Positions 1 through 5,442 of a stretch of 8,921 bases of DNA are shown piece by piece. Within the stretch, counting starts at the first letter, position 1. Each line of letters begins with the position of its first letter. Below the pieces are notes generated by a model. It did not search any database, was not told the DNA's origin, and worked only from the letters and a program-made list of their open reading frames with translations. The DNA is taken from NCBI GenBank assembly GCA_003513015.1, contig DOTA01000238.1, forward strand, positions 1,451 to 10,371, given 5' to 3'. This stretch comes from Chloroflexota bacterium (lineage in GTDB: Bacteria > Chloroflexota > Anaerolineae > Anaerolineales > UBA11858). The position numbers and the translations under genes were made by a program.

Positions 1-80
1 AGGTAGTCCCTGATAGATTTGGATAAAATTGTTCCTGGTTCAGTGTGCCGAGTGTTGGAGCGCTAAAAGCATATCAACAC

Positions 81-97
81 TGGCAGCAAAGCTGCCA
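81..97 (-). terminator. Stem-loop just after the secreted-protein gene, possible weak terminator
   Basis: Seen: TGGCAGC and GCTGCCA form a perfect 7-bp stem with a 3-nt loop, 7 nt past the stop codon of the leftward gene. Read on the minus strand, no T-run follows directly; the nearest is a TTTT about 12 nt further on. It could be a weak or Rho-assisted terminator, or a 3'-end stabilising hairpin. The stem is sure, its role is not. Confidence 0.35.
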
Positions 98-104
98 TCC
101 GACT

Positions 105-1712
105 CTACGGGCCAAAGTTCGGGTCAGGCAATCCAACTACCGCATGTGCGATCACATAAACGTCATTTAAGGAAGTAAACGGACTGTTGTTGTAGTACGA
201 TCCTGGCGCGACTGTGCTAACCCATTTTTTACCTTGTAGCACTTGCGGATACTTTTTTATACCAACGTACACGTGGGTTTCCTTGATGAGATAGGGTGAA
301 CCAACGTTATAGGTAACGGCTACGTAACCATCACGAGCATAGTCCACGGTTACTGAGCCGACCAGGGTGCCCTTGCTGGTATCGCATTGCCCGGCACCAG
401 CCCATAGATCCCATGTGTAACTGGATAGGCTTTGCTTAATTAGATTGGTCCAACCCCAGTTGCTGAAATCGGGGATGAAGCAGAGTCCAGGATTACCCTT
501 GGCATAGGCGGTTTCGTAGACATAGCACTGCACATTGACTTTGAGCTTGGCCGAAGCGGATTGCTCGGTCTCAACGATCGAGGCTGTATTATCGTAGACG
601 TAATCGCCGCAGAGGTCAGCGCCATAGTCTGCCCAGGCGAAATCCTTGGTGTATGTGAATTGGCCGTCATTCGGAGCAGTGACTGTGCCCAGAACTACCT
701 CACCAAAGAGATCGCTGATGTCTTTGACGGTAACAGTTTTGTTGACCTCAGTGGTGGGGGCACCCCAAACGATAGCAGCCGTTGCGCTGTAGGTGTCGCG
801 TTCGGTAGTGACAGTGACTGTGTTCACACCTTGCGCATTCCCATCATAACTGTAGTTGCAGGTTAGGGTCTGGCCAACTGCAAGGGCGTATTTGCCATCA
901 ATAGGATCAGCATCGCAAGTGACGTTAGGATATATCGCCGTTGTATTTACACCGTTTACAACAAAGGCACTTAGACCCATCACATCTTCAATGTTGGTGA
1001 TAACAGCATCAAGCGTGCCGGTGTTTTCGATAGTGATGACACCAGAGACTTTGTGACCGCCATCTTCGTAGCCTAGGTAGCTCACATCCACCGTCCAGGT
1101 AGCCTGTTCATTGCCGTGCCCATCAATGTAGAGCCAAACCTTGGGGAAACCATCGTGGGTGTACCCGTTCTCGGTTTCGACCATTTTGGCGATATCCCAG
1201 GAGTGTACACGGGTGAACGAGGTTTCGACGGTCTTGGAGACGGTCAATTCCTCATAGTCCTTCTCACCAGGGCAGCCATGGCTGATGGTGAGGATCCAAG
1301 CGCCATTGCCTGGATCCGCAACGTTGAAGTCAACGTATGCAGTTAGGTTGCTGTCAGGTGTGAAATATGGGGTAAAGAAGTGGAACGACCCTCCGGTATT
1401 TGTGGCCCAAGCGTATTCGCCAGATCCGCTGCCCCCAAGGTGGATCTGGCCTGCTGTCGCCTCGCCGCCGTCAGTTGTGAAGATCCACAATAAGTAACTG
1501 TTGGGATCAATTCCATCTGGAACAGCATCGGGAGATGGGCAATACTCCGTATCCAGTACACCATCGTCATCAGCACCCTGTCCCGTCCATTCGATTGTGT
1601 TGGGGCCTTCAGCACCAGGGTTTCCACCTGAATCGAAGGCTAGCGCCAAGCCGGTGAAACTCAGCAGCAGCAGCAGCACCAAAGCAATTGTAATGATAAA
1701 TTTTTTCTTCAT
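105..1712 (-). CDS. Secreted multi-domain surface/extracellular protein, 535 aa
   Basis: Seen: the start has three lysines, a hydrophobic run at residues 5-24 and an A-L-A site at 23-25, a classic Sec signal peptide cleaved near residue 25. The mature part is acidic, rich in Gly, Thr, Tyr and Trp, with eight Cys (58, 147, 266, 285, 368, 396, 411, 443) and no later membrane helix or sorting signal. Three regions can be told apart: about 36-150, about 155-395 (beta-rich, with KVSGVITIENTG at 221-232, like repeat domains of secreted adhesin-type proteins), and about 400-535, ending in DVYVIAHAVVGLPDPNFGP. From memory, this last module recurs in secreted proteins of Anaerolineae. Start choice: ATG at 1712 with AGGAG at 1723-1727, 10 nt upstream, and an immediate signal peptide. 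The long leader carries tandem structured RNAs with terminators, so expression is probably set by attenuation. No enzyme motif is recognised; the ligand is unknown. Secretion is near certain, function is not. Confidence 0.88.
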   Translation of the reverse strand: MKKKFIITIALVLLLLLSFTGLALAFDSGGNPGAEGPNTIEWTGQGADDDGVLDTEYCPSPDAVPDGIDPNSYLLWIFTTDGGEATAGQIHLGGSGSGEYAWATNTGGSFHFFTPYFTPDSNLTAYVDFNVADPGNGAWILTISHGCPGEKDYEELTVSKTVETSFTRVHSWDIAKMVETENGYTHDGFPKVWLYIDGHGNEQATWTVDVSYLGYEDGGHKVSGVITIENTGTLDAVITNIEDVMGLSAFVVNGVNTTAIYPNVTCDADPIDGKYALAVGQTLTCNYSYDGNAQGVNTVTVTTERDTYSATAAIVWGAPTTEVNKTVTVKDISDLFGEVVLGTVTAPNDGQFTYTKDFAWADYGADLCGDYVYDNTASIVETEQSASAKLKVNVQCYVYETAYAKGNPGLCFIPDFSNWGWTNLIKQSLSSYTWDLWAGAGQCDTSKGTLVGSVTVDYARDGYVAVTYNVGSPYLIKETHVYVGIKKYPQVLQGKKWVSTVAPGSYYNNSPFTSLNDVYVIAHAVVGLPDPNFGP

Positions 1713-1793
1713 AATATTCGATCTCCTAATCTCATATTCTCATTTTAATGTTTTTGCTTTTACTTGGTGTGAAATTGTTTTTTTGTTAATGGG

Positions 1794-1801
1794 CACCTCC
1801 T
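1794..1801 (-). promoter_or_regulatory. Orphan perfect Shine-Dalgarno in the leader
   Basis: Seen: on the minus strand AGGAGGTG lies about 80 nt before the ATG of the secreted-protein gene, after the second leader terminator. No ATG, GTG or TTG follows at a normal distance. An ATT 3 nt downstream would open a 16-codon frame, and a further 8-codon ATG frame (1735 to 1709) stops in an ATGA overlap with the gene start. It may be a leader-peptide site, a ribosome standby site or chance. Confidence 0.3.
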
Positions 1802-1871
1802 GTTTCGAGAAACGAAATTTGTGATAACCGATCAGAAAAAGTTTCATTACCAGGACTTGTCGATTGGAAAT

Positions 1872-1903
1872 AAAAAAACCGGCCTCACATTATGGGCCGG
1901 TTT
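1872..1903 (-). terminator. Intrinsic terminator of leader element copy B
   Basis: Seen: on the minus strand AAACCGGCC pairs perfectly with GGCCGGTTT (9 bp, 10-nt loop) and runs into TTTTTTT. It lies about 160 nt before the start codon, inside the presumed leader, so it should stop transcription before the gene unless antiterminated. The 5' arm overlaps the conserved GCGAAACCGG block of the upstream structured RNA, the arrangement expected of a terminator-controlling riboswitch. Confidence 0.85.
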
Positions 1904-1976
1904 CGCCACTCGCTCACCTGTGAACGGATGCCATACATTGGCACCGGGCGACCATTAATCACAGGGTCAACGCTCC
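1872..1976 (-). promoter_or_regulatory. Structured leader RNA, copy B (gene-proximal), riboswitch-like
   Basis: Seen, reading the minus strand from 1973: GCG; UUGA (1970-1967) pairing with UUAA (1958-1955); between them a loop CCCUGUGA (1966-1959); then UGGU and CGC (1954-1948), the CGC able to close on the first GCG. Next is a second hairpin (1946-1925, core UGCCA/UGGCA). Then UCACAGG (1923-1917) pairs 7 bp with the first loop, making a pseudoknot. Then comes GAGCGAGUGGCGAAACCGG (1915-1897), running into the terminator. UGGUCGC could instead pair with GCGAAACC and pull the terminator's 5' arm away, a possible on/off switch. The layout matches copy A at 2077-2180 element by element. No Rfam class was recognised: the usual cores of c-di-GMP-I, cobalamin, SAM, TPP, fluoride and ZTP riboswitches are not apparent. 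The cis-regulatory role is inferred from position and folding. Confidence 0.72.
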
Positions 1977-2076
1977 CTAAACTGGATATTTAATTTAAAA
2001 ATAACGTATTTGGATGGCAGAATGTTCGTTTGCAGTGAAGCCACCCCGAAAAATATTTTGAGAAAGTTCCCAAAAC

Positions 2077-2101
2077 AAAAAACCGACCGCAATTGGCCGG
2101 T
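2077..2101 (-). terminator. Intrinsic terminator of leader element copy A
   Basis: Seen: on the minus strand ACCGGCC pairs with GGTCGGT (7 bp, one G-U pair, 6-nt loop), followed by T5 and then GTTTTG. Its 5' arm is shared with the conserved GCGAAACCGG block of copy A, as in copy B. It is shorter than the copy B terminator and may be leakier. Confidence 0.8.
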
Positions 2102-2180
2102 TTCGCTACTTGCTCCCCAAAGGTTTGTCTGACAAACGTCAGACACAGCGACCAGATGATAGACCTTTAGATCATCGCAT
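2077..2180 (-). promoter_or_regulatory. Structured leader RNA, copy A (promoter-proximal), riboswitch-like
   Basis: Seen, reading the minus strand from 2178: GCG; AUGAU (2175-2171) pairing with AUCAU (2160-2156); loop CUAAAGGUCU (2170-2161); then C, UGGU and CGC (2154-2148). A second hairpin is a perfect 8-bp stem, UGUCUGAC/GUCAGACA with a 4-nt loop (2145-2126). Then ACCUUUGG (2124-2117) pairs with CUAAAGGU of the first loop (8 bp including one G-U), making a pseudoknot. Then GGAGCAAGUAGCGAAACCGG (2116-2097) runs into the terminator. The final block differs from that of copy B at two of 19 positions, while stems, loops and hairpin 2 have diverged but still pair. The inferred start site lies about 7-10 nt upstream, so this copy would form the very 5' end of the transcript. 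Confidence 0.72.
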
Positions 2181-2193
2181 CCAAAACAATTTG

Positions 2194-2223
2194 GTTATGT
2201 CTCTCGTTGTTTCACTAAGTCAA
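2194..2223 (-). promoter_or_regulatory. Likely sigma-70-type promoter for the riboswitch leader and secreted-protein gene
   Basis: Seen on the minus strand: TTGACT (2223-2218, 5 of 6 to the -35 consensus), an 18-nt spacer, then CATAAC (2199-2194, 4 of 6 to the -10). A start near 2187 would put the RNA 5' end just before the first stem of copy A, which supports this choice. An additional promoter in the AT-rich stretch between the two copies cannot be excluded. Confidence 0.5.
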
Positions 2224-2555
2224 AACTACAAGAGAATTTATTAATTTTTTCCCACACCAGCCTATGAACAGGCCCTCTATTGCTAAACACCTCAAAAACA
2301 CAAAAACTCTCTGAGGTGGACTATTCAAGTTAAATAAACGAAACCATTTGTATTTTGTTACACAAAAACAATGCCTTTTTGCATTGAAATCAGCTACAAC
2401 TGTGCAAGGGTTATGTGAGTTAGGGAAACTCAGTCAGACACATACTCTATTGTAAATAAGGCCTTTCCATCTTGAATCTAGGGCGTATTTTGGTTCAATG
2501 CCCAAAAAGGAAATTCATGTGCTCTGTTTGACCTATTTCGGTGAAACAAAACCAA
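2224..2555. other. Gene-free spacer between rnpB and the leader promoter
   Basis: About 330 bp, AT-rich, without a convincing reading frame on either strand. It holds a minus-strand terminator (2364-2386), a 7-bp inverted repeat CACCTCA/TGAGGTG (2288-2294 and 2312-2318) with a 17-nt loop and no T-run, and a small GAGTT/AACTC hairpin near 2420-2435. Nothing else was recognised. Confidence 0.5.
2364..2386 (-). terminator. Intrinsic terminator downstream of rnpB
   Basis: Seen on the minus strand: CAATGC, a 6-nt loop, GCATTG, then TTTTT. It lies about 170 nt past the mature 3' end of RNase P RNA, whose own end has no clear terminator. It therefore most likely ends the rnpB precursor, with 3' trimming to follow. 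Confidence 0.6.
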
Positions 2556-2915
2556 CCCCAGGCCGACCGATAAGCCGCATTCTGTCTCCGAAAACAGCGT
2601 TTTCGGCGGTGGTCATCTATCTATGCAGCCTACCCGGAACTTACAGCGGTACGAGCAGCACCACGTCCCTGCTTGGCCTTGCTCCCGGTGGGGGTTACCT
2701 GGCCGCGGATGTTGCCACCCGCGCCGGTGGTCTCTTACACCACCTTTTCACTATCACCGCTTTCACCCAAGGGTGAAAGCGGCTACTTGTTTCTGTGGCC
2801 CGATCCAGAAAATTACTTCCCTCCGGATGTTATCCGGCACCGTGCTCTACGGAGTGCGGACTTTCCTCGATCCTTCGCCAAAGCGCTGGACCGCGATCAC
2901 CTGGTCGACCTGGGG
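2556..2915 (-). ncRNA. rnpB: RNase P RNA (bacterial type A-like), catalytic RNA for tRNA 5' maturation
   Basis: Seen on the minus strand, in order: GAGGAAAGUCC (about 2870) followed by CACUCC; CACAGAAACA; GUGUAAGAGACCACCGGC; CAGGUAACCCCCACCGGG, which contains the GGUAA of the loop that binds the tRNA CCA end; GAGCAAGGCCAAGCAGGG; GGGUAGGCUGC; and ACAGAAUGCGGCUUAUCGGU at the 3' side. These are the universally conserved blocks of bacterial RNase P RNA in the right order. The ends are set by helix P1: CCCCAGGUCGACC (2915-2903) pairs with GGUCGGCCUGGGG (2568-2556), 13 bp with one G-U, giving about 360 nt. A 12-bp inverted repeat at 2757-2782 fits P9, and CCGAAAAC/GUUUUCGG (2588-2606) fits a P19 hairpin. 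The P18 hairpin expected between GGCUGC and AGAUGA is missing. The gene is divergent from rpsT. The protein-like frames here are artefacts. Confidence 0.96.
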
Positions 2916-2922
2916 TATCGCG

Positions 2923-2928
2923 ATCTTA
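2923..2928 (-). promoter_or_regulatory. Candidate -10 element for rnpB
   Basis: Seen on the minus strand: TAAGAT (4 of 6 to TATAAT), ending 7 nt before the first base of helix P1, the right distance for transcription to begin at the mature 5' end. The -35 is poor: TTGTCT (2956-2951) is 22 nt away, too far. It is placed mainly by its distance to P1. Confidence 0.35.
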
Positions 2929-2949
2929 CCACGAAGGCCACTTCAGGGG

Positions 2950-2978
2950 TAGACAAAACCTATGGCTTCAGGTAAAAT
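2950..2978 (+). promoter_or_regulatory. Promoter of rpsT
   Basis: Seen: TAGACA (2950-2955, 5 of 6), a 17-nt spacer, and TAAAAT (2973-2978, 5 of 6), close to the housekeeping sigma consensus. A start near 2985 gives a leader of about 40 nt. It sits in the 111-bp divergent gap with rnpB and overlaps the region where the rnpB promoter must lie, so the two may influence each other. Confidence 0.65.
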
Positions 2979-3026
2979 CACCAGCCGTGAAAACCCCTAA
3001 AAAATCACAAGTTTCGGAGGCCTGAC

Positions 3027-3305
3027 TTGGCTAATATTAAGTCGCAAATCAAACGTAATAAACAAAACCTGAAGCGCCGTGCTCGTAATCGCGTTTTTCG
3101 TGGTAGCGCCCGCACCTCTGTTAAGAAAGCTCGTATGGCAATTGAAAGCGGTGATGTGAATACCGCTCGTTCGGCCATTTTTGAAGCTGCTAGCGCCCTC
3201 GATAAAGCCGCCGAAAAGGGCGTGCTACACAAGAACAACGCTTCGCGCCGCAAAGGCCGCCTGATGAAACAACTGGCCGCCCTTGAGGCTTCTTCAGCCA
3301 AATAA
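3027..3305 (+). CDS. rpsT: Small ribosomal subunit protein bS20, 92 aa
   Basis: Role (known for the family): primary binder of 16S rRNA helices in the small subunit, acting early in 30S assembly. Seen: the N-terminus MANIKSQIKRNKQN, the basic LKRRARNRVFRG stretch, a helical alanine-rich middle (E40-A62) and the KNNASRRKGRLMKQL segment near residues 69-83 are hallmarks of S20, and the length of about 90 residues is typical. The start is TTG at 3027, set by GGAGG at 3016-3020 (6-nt spacing) and by MANIKSQ being the usual S20 beginning. Escherichia coli rpsT also starts with UUG, which there is tied to translational autocontrol; the same is possible here but not shown. It is a single-gene unit, with its promoter at 2950-2978 and a strong terminator 22 nt after the stop. 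Confidence 0.97.
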   Translation: MANIKSQIKRNKQNLKRRARNRVFRGSARTSVKKARMAIESGDVNTARSAIFEAASALDKAAEKGVLHKNNASRRKGRLMKQLAALEASSAK

Positions 3306-3327
3306 TCATCCCAAAATTGAAGATTTG

Positions 3328-3357
3328 GCGGGAGCTGATTTTTAGCTCCCGCTTTTT
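3328..3357 (+). terminator. Intrinsic terminator of rpsT
   Basis: Seen: GCGGGAGCT and AGCTCCCGC form a perfect 9-bp GC-rich stem with a 7-nt loop, followed by TTTTT. It lies 22 nt after the rpsT stop. Confidence 0.93.
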
Positions 3358-3424
3358 GTGTTTACTTGCCTTTGGATGGAAAAAGTTAACCCTACCCTGT
3401 GGGTGATCCCGGTATAGGATGGCA

Positions 3425-3433
3425 TGATATAAT
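3425..3433 (+). promoter_or_regulatory. Extended -10 promoter of argS
   Basis: Seen: TGATATAAT, a perfect TATAAT with the upstream TGn of extended -10 promoters, which compensates for the lack of a good -35 at the normal distance. A start near 3440 gives a leader of about 53 nt before the ATG at 3493. No T-box or other leader structure was seen in it. Confidence 0.55.
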
Positions 3434-3492
3434 CCCAAGCCGCGGAAACACCCTAAATTCCAGGTCCGCTATTTGTATTCATCGAGGGAACC

Positions 3493-5262
3493 ATGTTCGA
3501 GGAAGCCCAAACATCCATCACAACCCAAATCCAATCTTACTGCGCAGAAAACGAGATTCCATTAACGGAAACCATCAATTGGCAACCCATTCCTTTTAGC
3601 GGGGAGTGGGGGATGACAACATCTTTTTTTCAAATTGCTGCGCAAGAAGCCCGTTCGGGCAAAAAAATGGTTGTGCCGCAGCGTGCCCAAGAAATTGCCG
3701 CGGCTGTGGCTGCTCATCTTGGAACGCCGCCAGGTTTTACCCATGTGGAGGCGGTGCGTGGCTATTTGAACCTCTACTTTGACTCCGCTGATTTCAGCCG
3801 CAAAATTGTCGATACGGTTTTAGCGCAAGGTGTAGATTTTGGCCGGGGAGCGCTTAAAAATGAACAAGTGATGGTTGAATATTCTCAGCCGAATACCCAC
3901 AAGTCTTTTCATGTGGGACACCTACGCAGCGCCATTTTGGGCGATGCCCTCAGCCGAATTTTGGATTTTGCCGGTTACGATGTGATTCGAGCCAACTATC
4001 CGGGCGATATGGGGCTGCATGTGATCAAATGGCTCTGGAATTATCTGAAGTTCCATCGCGGTGAAAAGCCGGAGAAAGATATTACCAAGTGGATGGGGGA
4101 TATGTACGTGGAGGCCAATCGCCACCTGGAAGAGAATCCCGAACTTGAAAAAGAGATTCGCGAGGTGTATGCGCGTTGGGACCGGCGCGACCCTGAAATC
4201 GTTGCGCTTTGGGAAGAAACACGCCAATGGTCGTTGGACGGGTTCAATCAAATGTATGCGGAATTGGATATCCCCTTCGATATTTATTATTTCAACTCTC
4301 AGATGGAAGAGCCGGGCAAAGCGATCGTGAAAGCATTGGTCGAGCGTGAGATTGCTCTCGATGAGCGCCCGGAAGGCCCTGTACTTGTCAAATTAGATGA
4401 ATTGCTGGGGAACAAACAAGAAAAATACCGGGTCTTGGTGATTTTACGTTCTGATGGCACAGCTTTATACTCCACAGAAGACCTGGCCCTGACGCTCAAG
4501 AAATTTGCCGATTATCCTGCCTTGAAACGTTCGATTTATGTGGTCGATGTACGCCAATCGCTGCACTTTACCCAAGTTTGGAAAACCATGGAAATCGCCG
4601 GTTATGAGGAACCCAAGCATTGCCATCATATCCCCTATGAAATTGTCAATTTGCCGGGGAATGTGGTCATGGCCTCCCGGGAAGGCACGATTGTTTTGCT
4701 GGAAGATCTCCTCCGCGAAGCCCGGCAGCGCGCTCTGGAAGTGGTCGAAGAGAAAAACCCGGAACTGTCTGTGGATACAAAAAAGAATGTAGCCAATGCA
4801 GTCGGTTTGGGTGCTTTGCGGTTCCCCATGTTGGCGCGCGATAACGCCAAAACCGTAACCTTTGATTGGGAATCGGCGCTCGATTTCAACGGGCAAGCCG
4901 CCCCTTATATTCAGTACGCGCATGTTCGTGCGAACAGCATTCTGCGCAGAGCCACGGGTGAAAAATTTTCTGATGTCGCGACTCCCAGCCATGAATTGGA
5001 CCCCAGTGAGGTGCAGTTGATTGATTTGATTTCGCGCTTACCAGCCGAAGTTCAACGGGCAGCTGATGAATACAAAACCTTGCAAATCACCAATCATGCT
5101 TATGATTTAGCCAAAGCTTTCAATGATTTTTATCGCAACTGTCCCGTGATTCAGGCGGAGCCGGATGTGCGTAATTTCCGTCTGTGTCTGGTAGATGCTG
5201 CCCGGCATTCCATGGCAAATATGCTAAAGCTGTTGGGCATCCAGGCCCCAGAAGTAATGTAA
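3493..5262 (+). CDS. argS: Arginyl-tRNA synthetase, 589 aa, cytoplasmic
   Basis: Role: charges tRNA-Arg with arginine using ATP (class I synthetase). Seen: an N-terminal Add-1-like domain that contacts the tRNA elbow (about 1-110); the catalytic core beginning VEYSQPNTHKSFHVGHLRS (128-146) with the HIGH-type signature HVGH at 140-143; the conserved block RSDGTALYSTEDLAL (319-333); MASREGTI (393-400) in the position of the second class I motif, where ArgRS often lacks a canonical KMSKS; and the C-terminal DALR anticodon-binding helical domain (about 470-589), ending LLGIQAPEVM as ArgRS usually do. The length is normal and no key block is missing. The start is ATG at 3493 behind GAGGG at 3485-3489. 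It is transcribed alone: terminators stand before it (3328-3357) and after it (5271-5319). Confidence 0.97.
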   Translation: MFEEAQTSITTQIQSYCAENEIPLTETINWQPIPFSGEWGMTTSFFQIAAQEARSGKKMVVPQRAQEIAAAVAAHLGTPPGFTHVEAVRGYLNLYFDSADFSRKIVDTVLAQGVDFGRGALKNEQVMVEYSQPNTHKSFHVGHLRSAILGDALSRILDFAGYDVIRANYPGDMGLHVIKWLWNYLKFHRGEKPEKDITKWMGDMYVEANRHLEENPELEKEIREVYARWDRRDPEIVALWEETRQWSLDGFNQMYAELDIPFDIYYFNSQMEEPGKAIVKALVEREIALDERPEGPVLVKLDELLGNKQEKYRVLVILRSDGTALYSTEDLALTLKKFADYPALKRSIYVVDVRQSLHFTQVWKTMEIAGYEEPKHCHHIPYEIVNLPGNVVMASREGTIVLLEDLLREARQRALEVVEEKNPELSVDTKKNVANAVGLGALRFPMLARDNAKTVTFDWESALDFNGQAAPYIQYAHVRANSILRRATGEKFSDVATPSHELDPSEVQLIDLISRLPAEVQRAADEYKTLQITNHAYDLAKAFNDFYRNCPVIQAEPDVRNFRLCLVDAARHSMANMLKLLGIQAPEVM

Positions 5263-5270
5263 GAAATTTG

Positions 5271-5319
5271 CAGGTGATTGGAAAATAGGGAATTCCCCCT
5301 ATCAATCACCTGATTTTTT
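5271..5319 (+). terminator. Intrinsic terminator of argS
   Basis: Seen: CAGGTGATTG pairs with CAATCACCTG (10 bp). An inner ATAGGG/CCCTAT stem extends it into a long two-part hairpin, followed by A and TTTTTT. It starts 9 nt after the argS stop. Confidence 0.92.
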
Positions 5320-5363
5320 CTGGTTGCCCGGTTCGAATAATCGGTGTTGTTAGATCGCCTTAG

Positions 5364-5419
5364 TGGTCTGTTCAATGAGTCGGTGAACTAATAACTTATC
5401 CTTTAGACCATTCAGACCA
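5364..5419 (+). promoter_or_regulatory. Possible leader stem-loop before the P-loop enzyme gene
   Basis: Seen: TGGTCTG (5364-5370) is the exact complement of CAGACCA (5413-5419), and AGACCA occurs twice (5405-5410 and 5414-5419), so the left arm has two alternative partners. A nested GTTCA/TGAAC pair (5370-5374 and 5384-5388) lies inside. The right arm ends 9 nt before the AAGGAG at 5429-5434. A weak promoter-like pair TTGTTA (5347-5352) and TTCAAT (5371-5376), 18 nt apart, would start the RNA after the left arm, which argues against the stem. It may be an operator or an RNA fold; low certainty. Confidence 0.25.
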
Positions 5420-5442
5420 AAATTTCTTAAGGAGTATGTTTC

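Noticed and set aside
1897..1911. GAGUGGCGAAACCGG resembles a stretch of ColE1-type plasmid origin RNA
   Set aside because: The match is limited to a short run and fails right after it. The flanks fold as a terminator-linked leader element, and the surrounding genes are chromosomal.
1897..2116. The repeated 19-nt block considered as a CRISPR repeat or mobile-element end
   Set aside because: There are only two copies, about 200 nt apart, each in the same larger folded context and joined to a terminator. No spacer regularity, cas gene or transposase is present.
2288..2318. CACCTCA/TGAGGTG inverted repeat as a terminator
   Set aside because: A 17-nt loop and no T-run directly after either arm; the stem is real but no function can be supported.
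2498..3025. Several plus-strand open frames of 76-109 codons across 2498-3025
   Set aside because: They are antisense to the RNase P RNA gene. The conserved RNA blocks and helix P1 explain the sequence, and the peptides have no recognisable features.
4465..4992. A 175-codon minus-strand frame inside argS
   Set aside because: It is a mirror of a well-conserved coding frame, with no ribosome-binding site or recognisable protein; argS is intact across it.
5330..5338. GGTTCGAAT, like a tRNA T-loop, between argS and the next gene
   Set aside because: No matching T-stem, anticodon arm or acceptor stem surrounds it, and the argS terminator lies immediately upstream. No tRNA and no tRNA-derived attachment site is supported.
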